8,120 nucleotides of DNA. Source: Gemmobacter sp. Its GTDB lineage: Bacteria; Pseudomonadota; Alphaproteobacteria; Rhodobacterales; Rhodobacteraceae. Of this stretch, positions 1 through 6,067 are shown piece after piece. The stretch covers positions 23,433 through 31,552 of the forward strand of contig DOMY01000065.1 in NCBI GenBank assembly GCA_003509785.1. The letters run 5' to 3'. The notes beneath the pieces are model-generated. The model saw nothing but the letters and a program-made list of their open reading frames with translations. It ran no database searches and had not been told where the DNA came from. Positions within the stretch are counted from its first letter, which is position 1, and each line of letters opens with the position of its first letter. A program made the position numbers and the translations under genes.

Positions 1-237
1 AACCGACAGATTGGCCAGCAGCTCTTGGACAAAGTCACCGTGATCCCACCAGCGCTGTGCCCGCAGATAGATGCTCTGGGTCTGGCTGACCCACCGCGCC
101 ATGGTCGCGGTCTTGCCGAGGCCCGGCTTGCCGTCGATCACCACCATGCAGGCCTCTTCGGCACCGCGTTCGTCGACCTTGGTCAGGGCCGCCATGAACT
201 TGCGGTAGTTGCTCGTCTCGACAAAAGTGTCTCTCAT
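1..237 (-). CDS. MuB-like AAA ATPase, transposition target protein (partial, C-terminus off window)
   Basis: The 79 residues in the window begin with ATG at 237-235 and run off the left edge. A Walker A motif, GKPGLGKT, lies at residues 36-43 after a short beta-strand-like stretch (CMVVID). MuB-family ATPases bind target DNA, activate the MuA transposase and deliver it to target sites. The assignment rests on the P-loop and on position directly downstream of the transposase. A good ribosome binding site (GAGGAG, about 10 nt upstream) supports the start, and the gap to the transposase stop is 30 nt, so the two should share a transcript. Mu's own MuB has an N-terminal helix-turn-helix domain that puts the P-loop near residue 100. 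Here the P-loop is at residue 36, so that domain is absent, as in IstB/TnsC-type or D3112-type partners. Walker B and later motifs cannot be seen. Confidence 0.85.
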   Translation of the reverse strand, partial: MRDTFVETSNYRKFMAALTKVDERGAEEACMVVIDGKPGLGKTATMARWVSQTQSIYLRAQRWWDHGDFVQELLANLSV

Positions 238-267
238 GGTCTATGCTCTCCTCATTCCTGACGTTTC

Positions 268-2532
268 TTAGGCAGCGGCACGGAGGAGGGTTCGAAGCGC
301 CTCCGTGTCGACGCCGGACAATCTGAACAGTTCACGCGCGTTGGACCGCGCCATGCAGTCCCGCAGCACCTCCAACTGGCGGGCAGATACTTCGTGTGGA
401 TTTGCCAGCGCCCAGACTGCCAAGTCGGCATCCGAGGCGAAGACCCGGCGGCGGACGGCAGGCGGGGCTTCGCTGGCATTGTTGATCACCAGGGCAACCT
501 CGGCAGGCTCTGGCGTGGGTGCCGTCTCAATGAAATCTGCGACCTCGGTCCCTTCGAACTCGATCTGCAGCAGGCCGTCGCGCTCGGCCTCGATAGCTTC
601 GCGCTTCGCATCCAGCCTGCGCAGACGGCCTTTGGCACGGTTCTCGATTGCTGCGTGCTCAAATGACAGCGGGACATAGCGTTCGCTGTTGCCGCCGAAG
701 CGAGCCACACAGATCAGGCGGCCTGGCTGGCCACTGTCACGGTCGAATTCGCGCACCCAGACACGGTCGGCCTGATGGTAGTCGTAGCCGACCATGACCT
801 TTTTCTGATGGTAAGCCTCCAGCGCCTCGTGGAAGAACTTGTTGCCATTCCACTGGACTTCGCTGCGGCTCGCGGTGCGGATTTCATAGGGCCGGAAGAG
901 GTCATCGACTTCGGCTTGATCCACCGGCACCGGCTCGAAACCGGCTGCTACATGCGCAGCCCAAGCCTCGTTGGGCGTCATGTGCCGCGTCTTCCCGCTT
1001 TGCGGATCCTCGAACTTCGGCAGGCTGGTGTGGATCTTGTTGTTGTACTCCTCGACCATGGCCCAGGCGAGGCGCACAAATTCTTCCCAGGTTGGCAGAT
1101 GGCGGCTTTCGCCAAACTCCTTCAGTTCGCGGCGGGTGATTTTGTGGACCTTCTGCCCAGCCTCCTTGTCCATGTCCGCGCCGATATAGGTCGTGAACCG
1201 CTTGGCCAGAGTGTCCCAGATTGTGGCATTCGGCCGTTCGATCCGACCCTTGGCCTGCGAACCGTAGGGAGCAGCATGCATCTTCGTGATGCCCAGCCTA
1301 CCCATGAGGCCACTGACATCTGCATCCAGCGCCTGGTTGCGATAGCCTGGGCCACGGTCCACATAGAAAATGGCCGGGATACCGGAAGCCACGCAGGCGT
1401 TCCGAAGCGCTTCGGCCACTGACCTCTGATTTTCCGAGCGTGCCAGCGAGATGCCGACCACCTTGCGCGTGACCACATCCAGAACAGTTGTAATCTCCGG
1501 TCGGATCGGTCGCTTTGTGACCGGATCAGCAACCTCTGCGTCGAAGGTCTTGCCATCGGCCGTGTAAATGGTCGTCGGCCACATATCGTCCGTGGTGCGG
1601 GTGACGTAGGCCAAGCGCGACCGCAGTGTCAGCAGGCCTTCGCGGCCAACCTGTTTCTCGATATTGTTCATCCGCTCCCGCAGGATGTACTTCACCTGGG
1701 AAAGCGTCAGAGGCATCCGCTGCAAGACATCGACAGCTGCCGCAGCTTTCAGATATTCGCCGTGTGCATCCGCAATTGTCGGCTTCGACGGTCGGGCATA
1801 GAACTTCAGGAAGTCTGCAAAGGCAGCAGGGATCGGCTGGACCTCTTTTGTCGCAGCGGGGGCTAGTGCGATGACCCCGCGCTCGTCCCGCGCCTTGAAC
1901 CACTCGTAAAGAGCGCTGCGCTTGATGACTGGCGCGGCGGATCGGTCATTCGCTTTTGCGATGCGAGCAGGATCCAGGTGAAATCCATCTTGCGACGTCA
2001 GAAGCAGCGGCACGGTCAACGAGGTGGCCTCGCGATCCGTCAGGATTTCGCCTGCATCGCGACGTTGCTCGACTACCTGACGGGTTACAAATGCCGTCAG
2101 AGCATCCAGAAACTGAGCGATGGCCCAAGCGCGGGTCTTGCCTTGCGAGATCGCATATCCGTCAATCGAGAGCAGAATTTCTGCACGTGCATCCATCGCG
2201 GCTCGCGCCTCCGCCGACAAGGCCGAGGTGCGGATAGCGGCAAGCTGTCTCCGGTCACGCTCTGCCTCAAGGTCGTGGCGGGCGATCAGCCCGGCCTTGA
2301 TCTGCAGCCCCGCGATCAGTGCCTGCAGGGCTTCCGGCAGCACCTGGAAGTGGTACTCCATGCCGCCACCGCCCTTGGTGCCCCCGCGCTTGCGCGAAGA
2401 TGGTAGGGCGTTCCAGCCCTCTCGCGCCGCCAGAGCATTTACCCCCTGCTTAGTGTGGGGAAAGTTCATAAGCCCGCCCGTTTTGGCGATTTCCGCCAGT
2501 TCGGCGGCAGTGAAATATGTCTGTCCGTTCAT
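268..2532 (-). CDS. Mu-like transposase (MuA family, DDE recombinase), 754 aa
   Basis: Catalyses end cleavage and strand transfer for phage integration and replicative transposition. The N-terminus (about residues 5-70) matches the Mu transposase DNA-binding fold in style (YFTAAELAEIA, then NALAAREGW). An integrase-type catalytic core spans about 315-460, with probable catalytic residues D326 (YTADGKTF), D392 (FYVDRGPGY) and E432 (AKGRIERPN). The D-D spacing of 66 is close to the 67 of MuA. A Mu-transposase C-terminal beta-barrel-like segment follows at about 550-610 (VQWNGNKFFHEAL onward). The C-terminal 100 residues hold an Ala/Pro-rich linker (about 670-690) and a terminal helical patch (about 700-750), where MuA carries its MuB/ClpX-contacting domain. 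At 754 residues it is about 90 longer than MuA (663). The start ATG overlaps the stop of the upstream gene as ATGA, so translation is probably coupled. Confidence 0.97.
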   Translation of the reverse strand: MNGQTYFTAAELAEIAKTGGLMNFPHTKQGVNALAAREGWNALPSSRKRGGTKGGGGMEYHFQVLPEALQALIAGLQIKAGLIARHDLEAERDRRQLAAIRTSALSAEARAAMDARAEILLSIDGYAISQGKTRAWAIAQFLDALTAFVTRQVVEQRRDAGEILTDREATSLTVPLLLTSQDGFHLDPARIAKANDRSAAPVIKRSALYEWFKARDERGVIALAPAATKEVQPIPAAFADFLKFYARPSKPTIADAHGEYLKAAAAVDVLQRMPLTLSQVKYILRERMNNIEKQVGREGLLTLRSRLAYVTRTTDDMWPTTIYTADGKTFDAEVADPVTKRPIRPEITTVLDVVTRKVVGISLARSENQRSVAEALRNACVASGIPAIFYVDRGPGYRNQALDADVSGLMGRLGITKMHAAPYGSQAKGRIERPNATIWDTLAKRFTTYIGADMDKEAGQKVHKITRRELKEFGESRHLPTWEEFVRLAWAMVEEYNNKIHTSLPKFEDPQSGKTRHMTPNEAWAAHVAAGFEPVPVDQAEVDDLFRPYEIRTASRSEVQWNGNKFFHEALEAYHQKKVMVGYDYHQADRVWVREFDRDSGQPGRLICVARFGGNSERYVPLSFEHAAIENRAKGRLRRLDAKREAIEAERDGLLQIEFEGTEVADFIETAPTPEPAEVALVINNASEAPPAVRRRVFASDADLAVWALANPHEVSARQLEVLRDCMARSNARELFRLSGVDTEALRTLLRAAA

Positions 2533-2993
2533 CGTCCGGCCTTCAGGCGCGCCATGATCGCCTGCTCCTGAGCTTCAATTTCCTGACGTTTTTCCCGCAG
2601 CAGATGCAGCCGGACCAATTCCGCATACTGACTTTCGATCACGGTCAGCCCGAATTCGCCGGGCGCAAAGCCTAGCAGTTGCTTGTTGCCGGTGGCCTGC
2701 ACGAGGCCGATGAAGGCCTCGAGCGGGATGCGGTGATCCTCCGACCCCTCGGAAGACCACTTGTTCAGCATCGCCTCGCTGATTGATCGGCCGAGATAGG
2801 CCGACATGCGCCGCGCCACCTCTGCCCGGCTGACACCATCCTCGCGCGCATCGCGCAGGGCATGGCTGACAAGCCGGGCGATCTTGTTGTCCAGCGGGCC
2901 GCGCCCCGTGACCTCGCCGCTGTAGCCAACCCCGATCTGGGGCGGCTGCCAGGCGAACAGGTCTTTCGTGAGGGGGTCGCGGTGGCGCGCCAT
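2529..2993 (-). CDS. Helix-turn-helix early phage protein upstream of transposase, 154 aa
   Basis: Not recognised as a named family. The start at 2993 gives MARHRDPLTK; an in-frame ATG at 3050 exists, but the added 19 residues look like non-protein sequence and cover an inverted repeat. A probable helix-turn-helix occupies about residues 52-80 (GVSRAEVARRM, then ISEAMLNKWSS), preceded by a helix (NKIARLVSHALRDA). Residues 120-150 are charged and helical, a possible coiled coil for dimerisation (LVRLHLLREKRQEIEAQEQA). A DNA-binding regulator or accessory of early transcription or transposition is therefore inferred. The stop overlaps the transposase start as ATGA. A G-rich stretch (GGGGG) about 12-16 nt upstream is only a weak ribosome site. 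The region upstream is divergent from the plus-strand gene at 3103. Confidence 0.85.
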   Translation of the reverse strand: MARHRDPLTKDLFAWQPPQIGVGYSGEVTGRGPLDNKIARLVSHALRDAREDGVSRAEVARRMSAYLGRSISEAMLNKWSSEGSEDHRIPLEAFIGLVQATGNKQLLGFAPGEFGLTVIESQYAELVRLHLLREKRQEIEAQEQAIMARLKAGR

Positions 2994-3022
2994 GATCAGA
3001 TGCGACCCCCGATGCGGAGGCG

Positions 3023-3058
3023 GTAAAGCCGCATGACCAAAGGCGAACACGGCTTTAC
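3023..3058. repeat. 9-bp inverted repeat in divergent intergenic region
   Basis: GTAAAGCCG (3023-3031) and CGGCTTTAC (3050-3058) are perfect inverted copies separated by 18 bp. They lie in the 109-bp gap between the divergent starts at 2993 (minus) and 3103 (plus). The half-site spacing of 27 bp centre to centre would suit a dimeric or tetrameric regulator controlling both genes. No T-tract follows, so a terminator is unlikely. No clear -35/-10 pair was found in the gap. Confidence 0.55.
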
Positions 3059-3102
3059 AGTTTCCGGCGACTCACCCGCCACCAGACACAGAAAGACCTC
3101 CC

Positions 3103-3543
3103 ATGTCGCTTTCCAGCTATTCCAGAGCTGCTTACAATATCGGTGAAGAGCTTCGAGCCCTGCTGCGCGACGAAGCATACGGGCCCTTTCTTGCCAGCCT
3201 GTCCGCATCCTCAGCCCTGACAGTCTGCGAGTTTCGGCGCGATAACGTCGAGCTTGTTCGCAAAGTTGCGACAGCTCAGCCGAAGCCTCGACTGAAGCAT
3301 CTGGACAAGCTGCCCGTTGAAGCGCGGTTCTGGACAATTGCGGCGGCTGCACAGATGGCATTTGAGGCATCTGCGGTGATCGACGCAGCCGAAATTCACC
3401 TTCGGACAGGCGGGTCATATCGCTCGATGATTGCGGAGGCTGAGCAAGTTCTACTTGCCCCACACAGCCGCGAAGAGGTTGACTGGCCATTTCCGACCCC
3501 ATCGCCGTTTCCCCACCCGGATGACGCTGAGGATGACGAATGA
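3103..3543 (+). CDS. Hypothetical protein, 146 aa, antisense to the early operon
   Basis: Function not recognised. The protein is mostly helical in appearance (GEELRALLRDEAYGPFL, RFWTIAAAAQMAFEASAVIDAAEIHL) and ends in a Pro-rich then acidic tail (FPTPSPFPHPDDAEDDE). No signal peptide or membrane segment is evident. Rough base composition by codon position, counted by eye, is about 66% GC at position 1, 47% at position 2 and 58% at position 3. That is the order expected of a real gene in this frame, and the competing minus-strand frame would be anomalous. Third-position GC is lower than in the transposase, suggesting separate acquisition. It converges on the ParB-like gene, with 18 nt between the stops, and diverges from the gene at 2993. 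No clear ribosome binding site precedes ATG 3103. It could be a cargo (moron) gene. Confidence 0.65.
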   Translation: MSLSSYSRAAYNIGEELRALLRDEAYGPFLASLSASSALTVCEFRRDNVELVRKVATAQPKPRLKHLDKLPVEARFWTIAAAAQMAFEASAVIDAAEIHLRTGGSYRSMIAEAEQVLLAPHSREEVDWPFPTPSPFPHPDDAEDDE

Positions 3544-3561
3544 GCTTTTCACTGTTGGTCA

Positions 3562-4392
3562 TCAGATGCGGCCCCGACGTTTCAGGGTGGCAATCACGCG
3601 CTCCTCATTGGCCGACACCACGGCATCAAAGGTCTCGTCATCCAGCGCAGCCAGAGTGGCGCTGACCTTGACGAAAGTCTTTTCATGGGCCGTCGGCACC
3701 TTGCCGCTGTCCAGAAAGGCAATCGCCTGTGCGACGTTGTTGATGGGGTGCATGTCACCAAGGATTAATTCGAGGATCTTCGCCTGCCGGGCAGGCTTCT
3801 CCTCCGACAGTGCCCTCAGCTCGGTCTGCTTGGTTGCTAGATCGGTGCCGACCAGTGTCACACGGCTGGCGGGGGAGAGGCCTTTCCAGATTTTGACGTC
3901 CAGATTGATCGCGCGCTTCGACAGGCCGATGCGTTCTGCGACGCTGGCAGCGAAGCCGAACACTTCGCCCGCATCGGTGGGAAAACTTTTCCCACCGCCC
4001 CTCTGGTTCCCGCCGCCATTGGCGAAACTGGGGTGCATCCGCTCCCAGACCTGCTTCAGCTCGTAAAGGTGATGGCAGCGGTCCAGGGCGATCAGTTCAG
4101 CCCGGCCGAGGTTTTCCATCACCTCCTGTAGCCGCGCCTCGTCATCGCTGGCTGCCTCAGACAGTTGGGCCGGGATCGTGCCCCGTTCCAGCCGCCGGAA
4201 GGCTTCCAGCCGGTGCAGACCGGCAACCAGTCGGTAGCGGCCATCGCCGATGGCCCGCACCAGGATCGGGACCATCAGCCCCTGCGCCGCGATGATCGCC
4301 GCCAGGCCATCGGCCCAGAAGGGATCAAGATCGCGTGCGCGGTCAGTGCCCACCTCGATCGAGGCGAGCGGGAGTTCGAGTATTTCGGGCAT
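3562..4392 (-). CDS. ParB/Spo0J-like N-terminal domain protein, 276 aa
   Basis: The N-terminal part carries ParB-type motifs: IIAAQGLMVPILVR (about residues 33-46), then YRLVAGLHRLEAFRRL (about 53-68), the position of the ParB nucleotide-binding box, and QEVMENLGRAELIALDR (about 89-105), the ParB 'ENL.R..L' box. A helix-turn-helix-like segment follows (SVAERIGLSKRAINLDV, about 150-166) after a Gly-rich linker (NGGGNQRGGGKSF). ParB-fold proteins bind DNA and in plasmids and chromosomes act with a ParA partner; none is visible here, so a stand-alone phage regulator or DNA-binding role is more likely than partition. The C-terminal third is helical and unassigned. Ribosome site weak (AGG about 8 nt upstream). 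A 44-nt gap containing a GC-rich hairpin separates it from the upstream 47-residue gene. Confidence 0.88.
   Translation of the reverse strand: MPEILELPLASIEVGTDRARDLDPFWADGLAAIIAAQGLMVPILVRAIGDGRYRLVAGLHRLEAFRRLERGTIPAQLSEAASDDEARLQEVMENLGRAELIALDRCHHLYELKQVWERMHPSFANGGGNQRGGGKSFPTDAGEVFGFAASVAERIGLSKRAINLDVKIWKGLSPASRVTLVGTDLATKQTELRALSEEKPARQAKILELILGDMHPINNVAQAIAFLDSGKVPTAHEKTFVKVSATLAALDDETFDAVVSANEERVIATLKRRGRI
3975..3997. repeat. 23-bp near-perfect palindrome inside the ParB-like gene
   Basis: CGGTGGGAAAA (3975-3985) and TTTTCCCACCG (3987-3997) are exact inverted copies about a single central base. It encodes the Gly-rich linker GGGKSFPTD of the ParB-like protein. The nine bases TTTTCCCAC also occur once at 5184-5192, over the ner start codon. 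Confidence 0.6.
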
Positions 4393-4426
4393 GTTGCGCC
4401 TGTATTGCTGCAGTTTCTGGGGCTTG

Positions 4427-4456
4427 GGCGGGCGCGTCAGTCGCGCAGCGCCCGCC
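4427..4456 (-). other. GC-rich hairpin around the 47-residue gene's stop codon
   Basis: A 9-bp perfect stem (GGCGGGCGC at 4427-4435 with GCGCCCGCC at 4448-4456) encloses a 12-nt loop that contains the TGA at 4439-4437. No T-run follows on the minus strand, so it is not a standard terminator. It may slow ribosomes or stabilise or partly uncouple downstream expression of the ParB-like gene. Confidence 0.45.
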
Positions 4457-4580
4457 AGCCGGGATAGGTCATGCCATAGGTGCGATAGACGTCGATCACC
4501 CAGCGATCAGACAGGATCAGACTGATGGGGTTCCAGCGGCGGTAACAGGCATGGATGCAGATCGCGTCCCAGAGGTTCAT
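4437..4580 (-). CDS. Small early protein, 47 aa, unknown function
   Basis: Reads MNLWDAICIHACYRRWNPIS and ends PGWRALRD before TGA. It is rich in Trp, Tyr, Arg and Cys (two Cys at residues 8 and 12) with no clear membrane segment. Its ATG overlaps the stop of the upstream membrane-peptide gene as ATGA, the same coupling used at other junctions of this operon, and this is the main reason for calling it. It is too short for family assignment. Unclassified; a small host-interaction or regulatory peptide is possible but not shown. Confidence 0.7.
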   Translation of the reverse strand: MNLWDAICIHACYRRWNPISLILSDRWVIDVYRTYGMTYPGWRALRD

Positions 4581-4768
4581 TTTTCGCCCTCCTCAGCGGG
4601 TCTAAGCGCCAGAACGATGGCGGCGATCCAGAAGATCGGCCAGGCAGCGGAAAAGAAGGCCAGTTGCCGCAGCTCGGTCTTGGTTCCGTCTTTGTGGCAG
4701 GCAACCAGGATCAGCGCCCCGGTGATGAAGGCGGCGGCAACATAGGCCCAGAACAGGATCCAGCCCAT
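4577..4768 (-). CDS. Small membrane protein, 63 aa, two predicted TM helices
   Basis: Two hydrophobic stretches are visible: about residues 3-23 (WILFWAYVAAAFITGALILV) and 35-55 (QLAFFSAAWPIFWIAAIVLAL), joined by a short charged loop (HKDGTKTE) and followed by an acidic tail (PAEEGEK). A two-helix hairpin in the inner membrane is predicted. The start chosen is ATG 4768-4766 because it overlaps the previous gene's stop as TGATG; a GTG at 4780 in frame would add four residues. The function is not known. Early-expressed small membrane proteins in phages sometimes act in superinfection exclusion or host takeover, but nothing here proves that. Confidence 0.75.
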   Translation of the reverse strand: MGWILFWAYVAAAFITGALILVACHKDGTKTELRQLAFFSAAWPIFWIAAIVLALRPAEEGEK

Positions 4769-4899
4769 CAACGCCCCCACCAGCCAGCCGTTTCGCCCGC
4801 GAAGCAGCCCAGGAACACCAGTCCGATCAGCCCGAAGGCCCCGATCGCATCTTGCAGGCTGTCAGGATCAGCCATGATTTTCGACAGGACAGCCATCAT
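4768..4899 (-). CDS. Small membrane peptide, 43 aa, one predicted TM helix
   Basis: Reads MMAVLSKIMADPDSLQDAIG and ends ETAGWWGR. Residues about 18-34 (AIGAFGLIGLVFLGCFA) form one hydrophobic helix. The start ATG at 4899 overlaps the ner stop as ATGA; a second ATG at 4896 follows directly and could be used instead. The stop overlaps the next gene as TGATG. It sits between ner and the two-helix membrane peptide, so the two membrane products may act together. The hydrophobicity and both overlaps are seen in the sequence; any function is unknown. Confidence 0.65.
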   Translation of the reverse strand: MMAVLSKIMADPDSLQDAIGAFGLIGLVFLGCFAGETAGWWGR

Positions 4900-5192
4900 G
4901 CCGCGGCCCTCTTGTCAGCGTCACGAGCCGCTTTTTGACTCGCAATCCGCGCCTCATTCTCCTTAGAAAGGAGCGAGGACTTTCTGATGGGATAGCGGTC
5001 CGGGAACAGTTCGGCGACGGGTACACCGAGAAACTCGGCAATGGCCTGTTCGGCGGGCCGCACCGTCCGCGACCAGACGGCCCGGAAATTGCGGGGATCG
5101 ATCCCCTTGAGTTCGGCCAGACCTGTCAGGGTCATGCCGCGTTCCTCAAGGGCACACTTGATCCTGGCTTTCGACCAGGTCTGTTTTCCCAC
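4896..5192 (-). CDS. ner: Ner-like DNA-binding transcriptional regulator, 98 aa
   Basis: Matches the Ner/Nlp helix-turn-helix family in a continuous stretch: TWSKARIKCALEERGMTLTG, then FRAVWSRTVRPAEQAIAEFL and GVPVAELFPDRY. Compare Mu Ner's W..A.V..AL...G.SL and ...W.SRY ending. In Mu, Ner binds the switch region and turns down both the early and the repressor promoter. The start is the GTG at 5192-5190, because an excellent ribosome binding site (GGAGG) sits 7 nt upstream; the frame is open further upstream, but that sequence is the operator and leader. The C-terminal tail (about residues 70-98) is charged and Ala/Lys-rich, longer than in Mu Ner (75 aa). It is the first gene of the leftward early operon, and its stop overlaps the next ATG as ATGA. 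Confidence 0.93.
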   Translation of the reverse strand: MGKQTWSKARIKCALEERGMTLTGLAELKGIDPRNFRAVWSRTVRPAEQAIAEFLGVPVAELFPDRYPIRKSSLLSKENEARIASQKAARDADKRAAA

Positions 5193-5210
5193 GGGCTTTC
5201 CTCCAGCAGC

Positions 5211-5241
5211 GGCGGACCGTTGGCGCGGTCCGCCTTTTGTT
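5211..5241 (+). terminator. Terminator-shaped hairpin in the ner leader, oriented rightward
   Basis: GGCGGACCG (5211-5219) pairs with CGGTCCGCC (5226-5234) over a 6-nt loop and is followed on the plus strand by TTTTGTT. That is an intrinsic-terminator shape for transcripts coming from the left, which would be antisense to ner. On the minus strand the same stem lies in the ner leader just upstream of its ribosome binding site, without a T-run. Confidence 0.5.
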
Positions 5242-5259
5242 GAGATTTGAAACGCAATC

Positions 5260-5281
5260 GCGGTGCACAGCAGCGCACCGC
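5260..5281. repeat. 7-bp inverted repeat at the early transcript start
   Basis: GCGGTGC (5260-5266) and GCACCGC (5275-5281) are separated by 8 bp, directly downstream of the proposed leftward -10. It could be an operator for Ner or a leader hairpin. Short, so chance is possible. Confidence 0.35.
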
Positions 5282-5284
5282 ATA

Positions 5285-5314
5285 AGCATAGGGATAAACC
5301 ACATTTGCGCTCAA
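5285..5314 (-). promoter_or_regulatory. Predicted leftward early promoter (Pe)
   Basis: On the minus strand a -35 TTGAGC (5314-5309) and a -10 TATGCT (5290-5285) are 18 bp apart, both near sigma-70 consensus. Transcription would start near 5278 and read ner and the rest of the early operon. The -35 falls across the centre of the 17-bp palindrome, so a bound repressor would block it. Confidence 0.6.
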
Positions 5315-5335
5315 GTGAAGCGCAAATGTGGTTTA
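5295..5335. promoter_or_regulatory. Operator palindrome between ner and the repressor
   Basis: TAAACCACATTTGCGCT (5295-5311) and AGCGCAAATGTGGTTTA (5319-5335) are perfect 17-bp inverted copies with a 7-bp spacer. It ends exactly one base before the repressor ATG (5336) and covers the leftward -35. Position and symmetry make it the probable binding site of the repressor, Ner, or both, acting as the lysis-lysogeny switch. Confidence 0.8.
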
Positions 5336-6067
5336 ATGATTGAAATTGTGGCCAGGCCAGAAATAGAACCGAAAACACCGTTGGCAGAGCGTTTGAGGCA
5401 GGTCCGCAGGAGCCTAGGCGATGTGGAGCGCGATGAGTTCGCCAACCTTGTTAGGATTAGTAAGAACACTCTTGCGCATTACGAGCGCGGCGAACGAACG
5501 CCAGATGCCGACGTTCTTCGGCACTATAGTGAACGCTGCAATGTGGACATGAACTGGCTCATCACAGGGGACGGAGAGCCGTTCCAGGTCCGTGGCGCCG
5601 AGGGGCAGCTGCGGGCAATAGGCTCTAGTGACCTCGATCATCCTAACTTTGTGCGGCTGCCAGTGTTTTCAGATGTGCAGGCCTCTGCCGGGCCGGGCGC
5701 CGTACCCATCTCGGAGCGAGCCAACAATGTGATTGCCTTCGACCGGAAGTTCTTGCGTGACCAGGGTGGCAACCCGGAGCGGTGCTCTATTATTTTCGCG
5801 CGCGGAACCAGCATGAAGCCGACCATTCCTGACGGGTCGATCCTGGTTGTTGATCACAGTCAGCGCGACGTCGCGCACGGGTGCATCTATGTCTTCAACG
5901 TCTGCGACCAGCTTCTTGTCAAGCGCGCCCGCTGGCGCATGGACGGTCGGCTTGAACTCGTTTCTGACAACTTAGACGAAAACTACCCCGTAGAAACTTT
6001 CGGGCCCGATGCGGTAGACGAGTTGCGTGTTGTGGGGCGGGTCGTGTACTTTTGCAGGACACCATGA
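5336..6067 (+). CDS. LexA/CI-type phage repressor (XRE HTH + S24 peptidase), 243 aa
   Basis: Residues about 15-75 form an XRE helix-turn-helix domain (AERLRQVRR, DEFANLVRISKNTLAHYERG, then VDMNWLITGDGEPF). Residues about 105-240 form an S24/LexA peptidase domain: cleavage site A118-G119 (QASAGPG), nucleophile S159 in RGTSMKPTIPDG, and general base K196 in LLVKRARW. The Ser-Lys distance of 37 equals that of LexA (119/156). RecA-stimulated self-cleavage is therefore expected to link induction to DNA damage. The start is ATG 5336 (MIEIVARPEI); the frame is open back to 5237, but that would translate the operator. No Shine-Dalgarno is visible before it, so a leaderless transcript is possible. It is divergent from ner. 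Mu's own c repressor lacks a peptidase domain, so this is a different repressor type in the same position. Confidence 0.95.
   Translation: MIEIVARPEIEPKTPLAERLRQVRRSLGDVERDEFANLVRISKNTLAHYERGERTPDADVLRHYSERCNVDMNWLITGDGEPFQVRGAEGQLRAIGSSDLDHPNFVRLPVFSDVQASAGPGAVPISERANNVIAFDRKFLRDQGGNPERCSIIFARGTSMKPTIPDGSILVVDHSQRDVAHGCIYVFNVCDQLLVKRARWRMDGRLELVSDNLDENYPVETFGPDAVDELRVVGRVVYFCRTP

Noticed and set aside
775..1422. 215-residue plus-strand open frame
   Set aside because: It lies entirely within the well-supported transposase gene on the other strand and shows no motif; a shadow frame.
2996..3562. 188-residue minus-strand open frame filling the gap between the ParB-like and HTH genes
   Set aside because: Although its start overlaps the ParB-like stop as TGATG, the product is rich in Pro, Ser, Gln, Arg, Cys and Trp without a fold-like pattern. 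Its codon-position GC (high at position 2, low at position 3) is the reverse of that expected. The plus-strand frame is preferred; this one is discussed as a finding.
5237..5335. Upstream extension of the repressor to 5237
   Set aside because: The added residues are encoded by the operator palindrome and early promoter and do not resemble repressor N-termini.
5193..5378. Upstream extension of ner to an ATG at 5378
   Set aside because: It would translate the operator palindrome and leader. The GTG at 5192 has a strong ribosome site and gives the normal Ner N-terminus.
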